Below are positions 47,401 through 58,064 of a stretch of 64,000 nt of DNA, piece by piece. The position numbers were made by a program, and so were the translations under genes. The DNA lies in NCBI RefSeq assembly GCF_963678635.1, contig NC_087068.1:60326872-60390871 (forward strand), written 5' to 3'. This DNA is from Symsagittifera roscoffensis (Eukaryota > Xenacoelomorpha > Acoela > Convolutidae). Each line of letters opens with the position of its first letter. Positions within the stretch are counted from its first letter, which is position 1. Under the pieces are notes generated by a model, which worked only from the letters and a program-made list of their open reading frames with translations, was not told where the DNA came from and made no database searches.

Positions 47401-47635
47401 CTCGGAAACTCAAAAATTCATCATATTTTCGGTCAAGTATAACATCATATAACTTCATTATTCTGCCCCGAAAACGGGACAAATCGGCGTAAGCTAGCCA
47501 CAAGAACTGGTAATAATGTCCTTGAGAAAAATTGCTCTTCTTGGCGGTAAGTTTTAATCAAGGCTGAACCGAATTAGAACGAAAAAAAAACCAGTTAAAA
47601 TATGATATAATCCTTTTTTAGTATATTATTACATG

Positions 47636-47720
47636 GGCAGGTGGGGGACTCGAAACAATGTCAACTGTTATGTCGCTATAGTCGGCGTTACTGTAGCTTA
47701 GGCCGCTCGGCCAACTGTTG
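47636..47720 (-). other. tRNA-like A/B-box sequence (SINE head or tRNA pseudogene), copy 1
   Basis: On the minus strand TGGCCGAGCGG (47703-47713) matches the RNA polymerase III A box, and GTTTCGAGTCC (47646-47656) nearly matches the B box. They are spaced about as in a tRNA with a long variable arm (Leu/Ser type). The T-stem pairs poorly and there is no proper acceptor stem, so this is not a functional tRNA gene. A tRNA-derived SINE head or an old tRNA pseudogene fits better. Confidence 0.45.
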
Positions 47721-47961
47721 TTTGTTAATTTATATGCATTTATACTCTTTTCTTATATGCAATTAGGCCTTTTTCCAGTTTCCCCCTTTCAAAATACCAA
47801 GTTTTATGTTTGTTTTACGTGTTATTACGGCTAAACGCGTGATGTTACTCTGTTTTTTCCTTTTCTCTTTACAATTTTTTTTTCAAAATAATAAAAATCC
47901 TTATTTCTTTTGCATGGCGTGTTCATGTATGCCGTGTTCAATGTCTGATAAATGAATAATT

Positions 47962-48016
47962 CAAACTTTTAAAATAATCGCCGTTGAACGTATTTGCCAA
48001 TTATTTTAAAAGTTTG
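47962..48016. repeat. Perfect 17-bp inverted repeat
   Basis: CAAACTTTTAAAATAAT (47962-47978) and its exact reverse complement (48000-48016), separated by 21 bases. The same hairpin is in the second 6.2-kb unit near 54155-54210. It lies immediately left of the MITE-like element. The diverged copy near 58200 keeps only part of it. Confidence 0.85.
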
Positions 48017-48034
48017 TTATTTTTGTTGGGTCTA

Positions 48035-48475
48035 GGACAACAAGCCGACGGGACTTCAAGCCGAAGGGACTTCAAGCCAAATTGAAATTTTCCAAGCACC
48101 TCAAAACACTAATTTATCACCTGTAAAACGTTATTTTTTAGAAATTTTGGCAAGTTTAGTCCACTAAAAGCGTTATTCATGACAATGCACAACTTTTGAT
48201 TGGCATCCATTAATAACATCAGCCGGTTTTTGAAATGCATAAATTATAAACATGAAAATGCCTTCAACCATGTTTTAGTTTTCAACTTTCCGAAACATCA
48301 TTTGGAGGCTTAAGTTTTATCAAAACGCCAATAACTTGTGAAGAAAGATCATGAAATTCAGAGTTTCATCAAAAAATTTTTCAAATTAATCATATTTCAC
48401 GAGTGTCTCAGGAACTATTCGGCTTGTAGTCCCTAATTTTAAGATTCGGCTTAAAGTCCCGTCGACTTGATGTCC
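48035..48475. mobile_element. MITE-like element with long inverted termini, copy 1 (441 bp)
   Basis: The left end begins GGACAACAAGCCGACGGGAC and continues TTCAAGCCGAA. The right end, read in reverse, begins GGACATCAAGTCGACGGGAC and continues TTTAAGCCGAA, so about 28 of 31 bases match. A second subrepeat, GGGACTTCAAGCCGAA, follows inside each terminus. The interior is AT-rich and non-coding. A diverged relative of the flanking DNA at 58100-58600 lacks exactly this segment, supporting insertion. No clear target duplication is visible and the superfamily is not assigned. Confidence 0.72.
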
Positions 48476-50600
48476 GGCAAACATTTTTGTTATATCCATT
48501 GTGAAAGTCATAACAATTCATGTCGTTTTCTATGCATTGAAATGCGTGACCGTCCAAACTTTGGTGCTTTGACTAAACCAAGGTCTTTGTCACTTGTGAA
48601 TGGTTACAAACACAACCAAAAATTTTCAAAAATTAAATTTAGAAACAAAAATCAGTTACTTGGTTTATGGAAAAACACTGGTCAGACAATTTTCAAAAAT
48701 GCTCATCCTAGAGTTTTCATACAATTTTTTGTACGTATGGAATTGTATGAAATTGTATGGCAAGAAGTTTCTCATGTTTCTCATTTGGAAATTGTAATTT
48801 TTGGTCAAATCAGGCATACAATTTTGCCTAAAAGAATCGCCCCTGTCAATTTTCGAAGAGAGCGTCGTTGTTTTTTTTGACAGAGCGTCTGATAAAAGAC
48901 AATTGTTTATAACAGGAGTCGGGAATCATTACAATCATAATAATCACCAGAATTGTCATAAAGTAATCATAGAAACAAAAGTAAAATTGGTTAAAATTTT
49001 TTTTAATGATGCTAGAAAGTAATTAGGAACGGCTCGTATCAAGTCAAAAGCCCTGAGGGTTTCAAATATTCTTCATTGAACTGAAGAAAAGTATCTAAAA
49101 ACGCACAAAGTTTAAATTGCAAGAAAGTCTTCGAAAAATTGATCCACGAGACGAACTTTTCCATTGGTCTCTTAACCATATTGATCATTTTCCTTAATTC
49201 TCCGTCACTTCAATCTGACGTTAAGAAAAATTGACAGTAACATGACTCTCTGAAGGCAAAGCCCTGAATGTTCCGACTCTACTGAATCCTTTTGAAAAAA
49301 AAATTAATCCTTTTACTTTTTCGGAAAAAAATATTGACAATTATAAACTTTGAACAATATCAAAGATAAAGAGTGAAAATTAATATGACCATTTAACTAG
49401 CCACAGTTCATTTTGGAACGATTTTGTTGTGTCGGATAATTGGTCATTCATAAATATTTCGCGTGTTACTCTTTCAGAATTACGGATAAAATCTACAACA
49501 ACTAGTCCTAAGCATGGTAAACATGCAAATCTTCTAATTTTCAAACACTTACTTCACAAAATGATGGGAGGTAAGTTATCTTTTTAAAGTTCATTTTAGG
49601 AAAAACATATCTTCAATAAAAGTGTTTTGTTAGAAATGATTTTTTCGATCATCGAAAATTGACCGAATAAAAAAAACCATGTCAAGCATAAATATTCCGT
49701 TTTCTTCGAAAGTCGGAACAATAACTATGCAGTCTTTAAAAACAAAGCATGAACAAGTTATTCTAAAGTTCCATCAATGGCGTTTCCCAAACTTTCCATA
49801 GGCAAAAATGTTACCATGCTGTTTTATACAAATATCGCAAGGCTGTCAAGTAATCATTCGAAATTGGTTTGAAAAAAAAACCCGAAAATGATTTCTCTAT
49901 TTGCTCGGAATAATTATGTTATGATCAAGTTTTTGATAACAACATCGATTCTGAAACTGTGGCATTGTTTTTCATCTTTGTTCAACGCAATTGTTGTAGA
50001 CCCAAATTTTGAATGAAAGGACAAACTAATTGGGCCGGTGCAGCTTTTTTTTCCAATTCTGTTCAGAACAGCCTAAGAGTAGATCTGGAATTGGACTTGT
50101 GTTGAGACTCTTTGTTTCTTCATTTTCGCCCTACTTCATTAACACCCCTAACTATAGCGATACGAATAACCAACAATAAAATGAACCCCTTGGGTTTGCC
50201 TCTGCTGCCTGGGTTGTGTGGAGACCTATGTCTGTATTGTCCTTAGGTACGCCTATGTGTATATGCAACAGCAGTTATTGCTTCTCACTTTCCAAAATGC
50301 AATTAAGTTCCCCCATTCCCTTTGAACCCATTTCGCCAGCGGGAGAGGAAATCGCGGAGTGTGTGAATTCTGTGCCCATCTATGGGGGTGTGGACCAGGA
50401 GGGAAAAGTAGTTATTTCACTAAAGAATCCAAACCTTGTAGCTACATTGTTGCACCTTTATTCTTTTACAGCATCAGAAGAAATCTTGAAAAATAGGCTA
50501 CCGGTCTTTTAGCACAGATATTTGCCTTTTAAAAGTCATGTGGAGCGTGAGACAGACTATAGCTTGTGTTGTTTGTTTAGTAGCTTGTGTTGTTTGTTTA
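48476..50600. other. Right part of 6.2-kb unit 1, no gene recognised
   Basis: AT-rich DNA. A 137-codon plus-strand frame at 48467-48880 is shortened and shifted in the duplicate (54662-54991), so it is not under coding constraint. The stretch 50160-50512 is richer in GC. It contains a frame with FEPISPAGEE that is also changed by an indel in the duplicate (56413-56709). Similar short wording (VEPISPTGDG) occurs near 63655, so a dispersed repeat is possible. Confidence 0.45.
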
Positions 50601-51576
50601 AAGCTTCAGAAAATTACCTGGTCTGCTTTTTCAAAATTATCTGGTGGACTGGGCTGATGAAAAAAATCTGTTATGATAGACAAGCTCATAAATTAAAAAA
50701 AAAAGTTGGTTAAACAGTTATCATGAAAATCAATAGCAGTTAATTGATAGCTCTTTAGGAGTTGCCATTTCAAAATTTTCTTTCTTTTCATGTTTTTTTT
50801 GAGTTTCTTTTAATTTGACTATCATTGCGAATTTGAAGTGAACCTCATTTGAGATTAAGAACCGCAAACTGTTCATGATTTGGTGTCGTCCCTTGAGAAC
50901 CACAGAGGCCAAATTTTATCACCATCAAACTATTCTAACTCTGCAAATTGCCTCTCCTCTGTTATAAAGCCAGATATTTTATTCCAACAGAGATAACAAC
51001 CTTATCTTCACCCAGTCCGCCTTGGCTTTTCGTCTCAATTAAGAGACTCACTAGATCCCATTTTGCTCTCTCCCTCTCTAATCCCTAGATAGAAAAGAGT
51101 CAACTGGTGAAAATCCCAATTGTACGACAGTGTTGTTATGCAAACTAGCCAAATTATGAAGCATACAGCACAGTGAAAACCAGTCAAAACTACTAAGTAG
51201 TTACAAAAAAATTATGTTAGAAGCATTTACGATAACCATGTTAACTTCATCAAAAAGGATGTTTTTTTTAATGTTTAGCCCTCTTTTGTTTCTCCTTCTC
51301 CTTATCCACCCTCTAATCACGTGAACCCACTTTCGCCCCTCCTTGTTATGTGTGAAGCCGCTGGGAGAAATCAGATGCGCCCACTGGCCCATAAAGTTAA
51401 TAACTCAAATCTGATTAACTGTCGTGTGCCCTGTCTGTCCCTGGGGCATCCAACCGGCTTCATTAAACTTCGCCTCTAATCCCCCTCCCACTCTCACTTC
51501 TGAGTGTGACATTTTGACAGTGATGTTTATCTGCTCAAAAATTAACTGAACACATACTGGACATGTGTATCTGTTG

Positions 51577-51941
51577 CAGGAGCTGATGTAGGGATGGGTT
51601 GGGATGGGACGCCTCTTTTTTAGGGATTCGACCACCTGCCGACCCGAAGGGTCCCCCTTTGTATATTTTGAGATGTCCATTTTTGGCGATGGACCCTAAA
51701 AAATTTCTAAAGATGCCTTGGGCGCCAATATATACTAGTTTTTGAGGGAGAGCGCGCCAAAAAAACGCAATTTTTTGGTCAAAACATATCAAAAAGTGCC
51801 TCAAAACGCCTTTTGGCATGTTTTCAAAAATTTGGCCTGCGGGACAAAGCAGTGCGGGACAAAGCAAAATAGGGACAAAGTAGTGCCTGGGGAGAGCTCG
51901 AAAAATTCGCCATCCTCGAGAAAATCCTAGATCCACCCCTG
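51577..51941. mobile_element. Non-autonomous hAT-like element, copy 2 (365 bp)
   Basis: Duplicate of 45342-45755 with an intact CAGGAGCTGATG left terminus and the same flanking octamers (51569-51576 and 51942-51949). Internally it has lost about 60 bases present in copy 1 (between GAGCTCGAAAAAT and CGCCATCC) and gained a short GGGACAAAGC repeat. The 198-codon minus-strand frame at 51535-52131 runs through this element and its flanks only because of these indels. I do not regard it as a gene. Confidence 0.72.
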
Positions 51942-52176
51942 ATCTGTAGGTTTTGTAACGCTCTGAAAGTTCACTGCTCCCATTTCCGAAAAAAATGACC
52001 GAACTTTTGTGCTCGCGTAGGTTTTTCTCCATATAGTTTTCGACCATTTCACTATAGCTTTTTTGACAAGTTTTTCTACAGTAAAGAATATATCCATATT
52101 TTGAGCTCCAAATGAAAAAAAAACCTTTCACTTGTGATCAGTTTTTCTAAAACATAATCTAAAACATCAGTTTTTT

Positions 52177-53285
52177 CTAGAGCAGTACAAAGGGAACATC
52201 ATGTTGCGTATGGACTGGCGCTGAATGGTAATGAGGCGCCGAAAGGAAAACCGGCGGTGGGTTTACTCCAGAAGATGAAAAGTGACCACCAGCAAATGCA
52301 GGTGGTAAAGAATCAAAAGCAGTAACGGGTTACAATGGGACACTTGGCAAAACACCATTAATTATGTTTGAACTCATGGCCTGTAAAAGATCAGCAGACG
52401 GTGGTGGTAACACGTGTGCACTAGAATGCATATTGTTAACTGGGAATGAAACAGATGGAGCAGAAGCTTGCAATGGCCGAAGGCTTGCATTGTCAAATTG
52501 AGGCATAACCCGATGTCCATGACTTTGGATTCCACTGTCACTCAACGCTGTATGCCCGTGTTTATGATCATTACTAGTGTGAATTGCATAAGTAACGTTG
52601 GCGGAAGTCGTCAGTTTTGAAGAAATTGGTACAAAAATGAAGACCAATAAACTTGGCGCACTAGCACCGTCAGGAAGTACCTGTGAACTAACAGAGTCTA
52701 CCCAATCATTAGTCCAAATCCAATCGGTTGGTATTTAGTCCGATAGGTTGGCTTACTCCTGTCGTGTTACTTTCCATGACCTCTCACTAACCTCAGATGA
52801 ATCATCCTCAAGTTCGAACGCTTTCATTTCCATTTCAATTGGTTGCTTTTTACGAGTTTCAGCCAATTGCTCTAGTTCCAGCTGACTTTGTTCAAACTTA
52901 AGACGGTTCTCTTGCTCTTTAAGTCTTATAGGTACTTGATACCGCCTTTCCAGCTCCTAGTGGCGTCGTTTTACTAAAGCTAACTCATGCCGCTTCTCAC
53001 TTGATGACATTTTGCGAACAGTCGACGTATGACGAGTGGAAGCAGATTTATCAGACTTATGTGAGTCAAGCTTTCTACTATTTTTAGACCTATTAGAGAA
53101 AATAGACCTCTTTTTTGAGATATTCGTGCTTCTGAACTTCTTGTTGTTTTGTGCGAGGGCGAGCATGTCTTAAACTTGGTTTCTTGTAAAGATCCCTTGC
53201 TCCCTGTAATGCCGGCTGCAGAAAATGAAGAAGGTGCAAGGCTCATCTTGTAACTCCGAGCTTCATGCATTACTTTATCGTTCAT
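52177..53285 (-). pseudogene. LTR-retrotransposon Gag-like gene, broken, copy 2
   Basis: Duplicate of the relic at 45985-47093, carried by the second 6.2-kb unit. The same in-frame TAG before the coiled-coil (at 52957-52959) and the same later stops are present, so the gene was dead before duplication. The visible open pieces are 52980-53285, 52957-53166 and 52330-52647. Confidence 0.55.
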
Positions 53286-53491
53286 TCGGCTACTCTCTTA
53301 AGCCCGAGGTCTTGCTGGGCTTTCCGTTTTTCCAGCTGGGGGGAGGGGGGTAGTCCGTTACTCGGACAGCTAGACGAACATGAGAATATTACGACTTTCG
53401 AATAGCTCTGACTGGAAAACTAAACTCGTGCCCCGATCGACCTGAAGGCTGCATTACTAGAACTCAATGACCTGAATAAAAAACTCGTGTA

Positions 53492-53506
53492 CCTTGTGAG
53501 GCGCCA
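53492..53506 (-). promoter_or_regulatory. tRNA primer-binding-site-like motif, copy 2
   Basis: Identical to 47300-47314, in the second 6.2-kb unit. Confidence 0.48.
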
Positions 53507-53828
53507 AAATATGCTCGCTCAGTCTTCTTAAGTTAATAAAAAACAATGAAGTCGAATGCTTGAATTCTTAAGAGCAATTATTGGCAAAAACTCTCGGAAA
53601 CTCAAAAATTCATCATACTTTCGGTCAAGTATAACATCATATAACTTCATTATTCTGCCCCGAAAACGGGACAAAACGGCGTAAGCTAGCCACAAGAACT
53701 GGTAATAATGTCCTTGAGAAAAATTGCTCTTCTTGGCGGTAAGTTTTAATCAAGGCTGAACCGAATTAGAACGAAAAAAAAAACCAGTTAAAATATGATA
53801 TAATCCTTTTTTAGTATAATATTACATG

Positions 53829-53913
53829 GGCAGGTGGGGGACTCGAAACCATGTCAACTGTTATGTCGCTATAGTCGGCGTTACTGTAGCTTAGGCCGCT
53901 CGGCCAACTGTTG
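53829..53913 (-). other. tRNA-like A/B-box sequence, copy 2
   Basis: Duplicate of 47636-47720 with the A box at 53896-53906 and the B box at 53839-53849. A single-base difference gives ATGGTTTCGAGTCC in this copy. Confidence 0.45.
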
Positions 53914-54228
53914 TTTGTTAATTTATATGCATTTATACTCTTTTCTTATATGCAATTAGGCCTTTTTCCAGTTTCCCCCTTTCAAAAAACCAAGTTTTAT
54001 GTTTGTTTTACGTGTTATTACGGCTAAACGCGTGATGTTACTCTGTTTTTTCCTTTTCTCTTTACAATTTTTTTTTTCAAAATAATAAAAATCCTTATTT
54101 CTTTTGCATGGCGTGTTCATGTATGCCGTGTTCAATGTCTGATAAATGAATAATTCAAACTTTTAAAATAATCGCCGTTGAACGTATTTGCCAATTATTT
54201 TAAAAGTTTGTTATTTTTGTTGGGTCTA

Positions 54229-54670
54229 GGACAACAAGCCGACGGGACTTCAAGCCGAAGGGACTTCAAGCCGAAATTGAAACTTTCCAAGCACCTCAAA
54301 ACACTAATTTATCACCTGTAAAACGTTATTTTTCAGAAATTTTGGCAAGTTTAGTCCACTAAAAGCGTTATTCATGACAATGCACAACTTTTGATTGGCA
54401 TCCATTAATAACATCAGCCGGTTTTTGAAATGCATAAATTATAAACATGAAAATGCCTTTAACCATGTTTTAGTTTTCAACTTTCCGAAACATCATTTAG
54501 AGGCTTAAATTTTATCAAAACATCAATAACTTGTGAAGAAAGATCATGAAGTTCAGAGTTTCATCAAAAAAGTTTTCAAATTAATCATATTTCACGAGTT
54601 TGTCAGGAACTATTCGGCTTGTAGTCCCTAATTTTAAGATTCGGCTTAAAGTCCCGTCGACTTGATGTCC
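54229..54670. mobile_element. MITE-like element with long inverted termini, copy 2 (442 bp)
   Basis: Duplicate of 48035-48475 in the second 6.2-kb unit, with the same termini and a few substitutions. Confidence 0.72.
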
Positions 54671-56780
54671 GGCACCCATTTTTGTTATATCATTTGTGAA
54701 AGTCATAACAATTCATGTCGTTTTCTATGCATTGAAATGCGTGACCCTCCAAACTTTGGTGATTTGACTAAACCAAGGTCTTTGTCACTTGTGAATGGTT
54801 ACAAACACAACCAAATTTTTCAAAAATTAAATTTAGAAACAAAAATCAGTTACTTGGTTTATGGAAAAACACTGGTCATACAATTTTCAAAAATGCTCAT
54901 CCTAGAGTTTTCATACAATTTTTTGTACGTATGGAATTGTATGAAATTGTATGGCAAGAAGTTTCTCATGTTTCTCATTTGGAAATTGTAATTTTTGGTC
55001 AAATCGGGCATACAATTTTGCCTAAAAAAATCACCCCTGTCAATTTTCGAAGAGAGCGTCGTTGTTTTTTTTGACAGAGCGTCTGATAAAAGACAATTGT
55101 TTATAACAGGAGTCGGGAATCATTACAGTCATAAAAATCACCAGAATTGTCATAAAGTAATCATAGAAACAAAAGTCAAATTGGTTAAAAAATTTTTTTT
55201 AAATGATGCTAGAAAGTACTTAGGAACGGCTCGTATCAAGTCAAAAGCCCTGAGGGTTTCAAATATTTTTCATTGAACTGAAGAAAAGTATCTAAAAACG
55301 CACAAAGTTTAAATTGCAAGAAAGTCTTCGAAAAATTGATCCACGAGACGAACTTTTCCATTGGTCTCTTAATCATATTGATCATTTGCCTGAATTCTCC
55401 GTCACTTCAATCTGACGTTAAGAAAAATTGACAGTAACATGACTCTCTGAAGGCAAAGCCCTGAATGTTCCGACTCTACTGAATCCTTTTGAAAAAAAAT
55501 TAATCCTTTTACTTTTTTGGAAAAAAAATATTGACAATTATAAACTTTGAACAATATCAAAGATCAAGTGTGAAAATTAATATGACCATTTAACTAGCCT
55601 CAATTCATTTTGGAACGATTTTGTTGTGTCGGATAATTGGTCATTCATAAATATTTCGCGTGTTACTCTTTCAGAATTACGGATAAAATCTACAAAAACT
55701 AGTCCTAAGCATGGTAAACATGCAAATCTTCAAATTTTCAAACACTTACTTCACAAAATGATGGGAGGTAAGTTATCTTTTTAAATTTCATTTTAGGAAA
55801 AACATATCTTCAATAAACGTGTTTTGTTAGAAATGATTTTTTCGATCATCGAAAATTGACCGAATAAAAAAAACCATGTCAAGCATAAATATTCCGTTTT
55901 CTTCGAAAGTCGGAACAATAACTATGCAGTCCTTAAAAACATAGCATGAACAAGTTATTCTAAAGTTCCATCAATGGCGTTTCCCAAACTTTCCATAGGC
56001 ATAAATGTTACCATGCTGTTTTATACAAATATCGCAAAGCTGTCAAGTAATCATTCGAAATTGGTTTGAAAAAATACCCGAAAAAAATTTCTCTATTTGT
56101 TCGGAATAATTATGTTATAATCAAGTTTTTGATAACAACATCGATTCTGAAACTATGGCATTGTTTTTCATCTTTGTTCAACGCAATTGTTGTAGACCCA
56201 AATTTTGAATGAAAGGACAAACTAATTGGGCCGGTGCAGCTTTTTTTTTCCAATTCTGTTCAGAACAGCCTAAGAGTAGATCTGGAATTGGACTTGTGTT
56301 GAGACTCTTTGTTTCACCATTTTCGCCCTACTTCATTAACACCCCTAACTATAGCGATACGAATAACCAACAATAAAATGAACCCCTTGGGTTTGCCTCT
56401 GCTGCCTGGGCTGTGTGGAGACCTATGTCTGTATTGTCCTTAGGTACGCCTATGTGTATATGCAACAGCAGTTATTGCTTCTCACTTTCCAAAATGCAAT
56501 TAAGTTCCCCCATTCCCTTTGAACCCATTTCGCCAGAGGGAGAGGAAATCGCGGAGTGTGTGAATTCTGTGCCCATCTATGGGGGGTGTGGACCAGGAGG
56601 GAAAAGTAGTTATTTCACTAAAGAATCCAAACCTTGTAGCTACATTGTTACACCTTTATTCTTTTACAGCTTCAGACGAAATCTTGAAAATAGGCTACAA
56701 ATCTTTTAGCACAGATATTTGCCTTTTAAAAGTCATGTGGAGCGTGAGACAGACTATAGCTTGTGTTGTTTGTTTAGTAG

Positions 56781-57100
56781 TCTACAGAAGACTGTGGATG
56801 ATGTTTATTATCATGGAATGGGTGTGAAGTGAGAAGTTAAGGAAGGATTGGTAAGAATGGGAAGAGTGGCTTTGAAGTGGGAATGATAGCTGAGGGAGAG
56901 GAGAGGAGAGGGTAGAGAAAGGGAGACTGAGAATTTGATTGCACAAAGAGGAGACAAAAGAAAGAAAAGAGATATCTGAGAACATGAGAAAAAATAACAA
57001 AAAAGAGGTAAAAAGAAGAAAGAAAAGAGAATACAAGAAGCCAGGAAAGTTAAAAATCAGCAGCTCGGTTGAACTAGCTAGCAACAAAGGTTAAATGTGT
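56781..57100. repeat. Purine-rich (G/A) tract
   Basis: About 56820-57045 is almost wholly A and G on the plus strand (runs such as GAGGGAGAGGAGAGGAGAGG). The complementary pyrimidine frame on the minus strand (56782-57087) is therefore Ser/Leu/Phe-rich and meaningless. The strand asymmetry could allow triplex (H-DNA) formation. It starts exactly where the 6.2-kb duplication ends. Confidence 0.75.
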
Positions 57101-58060
57101 GTTCATTTGCATTTTGTTCCCCATTTTCTATTTGCCTCTTTCCTTACTATACTCTTACTGAAATGAACCGAGGAGAGAATTTGTGCGGCTGTTGGTGGTT
57201 GTATTAGCCTTTCATTTTATCCAACAGTGCCAATCCAAACAAGGTAAGTTCATTTAACACTCTGGATTAGCTTCTAATGGTTTCGAATTAAAGTCTTTTA
57301 AAATCGCTCGAGTTTATATTCAAAAGTAGTTGAAAACGATCAAATAATTTTCCGAAACGACCATTTTTCATAATCAACTGATGTGAAACATCGTAAAAAC
57401 AGTCAATCTTGTCACTACACGTAGCTCAATTTAGCATGTCTTGGTAAATTTTTGGGACAATTGAAAATGGGAATAAACTATGGATTGGGGTGGGTTTTAG
57501 TTTTTTTTGTTCTCCACGCAAAACCAGGTACCTCAAATACTCATCGGAACGGCCGATAGATATACTACAAAATATATATTCTCATCACTCATTTCAACTT
57601 GAAAAAAAAGACTTTGTAGTTTTTTAAAGAAGAGGTTCGGAAAATTTTGTATTTCTTGCACAGAAATCCGCTATCTTTGTTTCCATGATAAACCGGGTTG
57701 ATCTTCATAGACCAAAAACGTTAATCATACAATTCCATCGAGGAAGTAAAAAAAAATACTAGTCATACAAACCTCATACATTTTGCTGAAATGGTGTCAT
57801 CGAAGTGTGACAGAACTTTTTTCTTGTTTTCACTTACAAGTAGGTGTAGCGTACTAATTAAAAAAGAACTATTTTTGTCGAAAAAAATGCTAATCCATAA
57901 TTGGAAACATTTTCAAGAAGAACTATTTTTGTCAAAAAAAATTTCCATATATGGAAAATGTATAAGTAGCATTTTTTTCACGGTGACAACAAAGTTTTTT
58001 CATGTAACTTTCAACCTGCAATCTTTTGTCCGCAAATCTAATTTTCTTTAGTTTCTTGTG
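57101..58060. other. Unassigned region with short repeated motifs
   Basis: No gene is supported. There is a hydrophobic reading from about 57188 to a GTAAGT donor-like site at 57243, but it has no in-frame ATG. AAGAACTATTTTTGTC followed by an A-run occurs twice (about 57863 and 57917), and the palindrome TTTCCATATATGGAAA is at about 57943. Confidence 0.4.
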
Positions 58061-58064
58061 TGCA

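Larger units (their letters stand above)
44394..50600. repeat. 6.2-kb tandem duplication, unit 1
   Basis: The unit starts at AAGCTTCAGAAAATTACC and repeats from 50601, with offsets of 6190-6235 along its length. It contains a hAT-like element, a broken Gag gene with an LTR-like end, a tRNA-like sequence and a MITE-like element. At its right end AGCTTGTGTTGTTTGTTTA occurs twice in tandem (about 50560-50600), while unit 2 has it once. Confidence 0.93.
50601..56780. repeat. 6.2-kb tandem duplication, unit 2
   Basis: Second copy of 44394-50600, a few per cent diverged by eye and thus clearly older than the 3.71-kb satellite duplication. Indels distinguish it, including a shorter hAT-like element and an extra GGTTAATTGATAGCTC-type stretch near 50737. 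The copy ends at about 56780, where purine-rich unique sequence begins. Confidence 0.92.

Noticed and set aside
48467-48880. 137-codon plus-strand open frame
   Set aside because: In the near-identical duplicate the frame is shifted and shortened (54662-54991), so it shows no coding constraint, and no domain is recognised.
51535-52131. 198-codon minus-strand open frame, the longest in the window
   Set aside because: It crosses a non-autonomous hAT-like element and its flanks. The equivalent region in the first duplicate is split (45170-45400 and 45679-45939) by indels, as expected for non-coding DNA.
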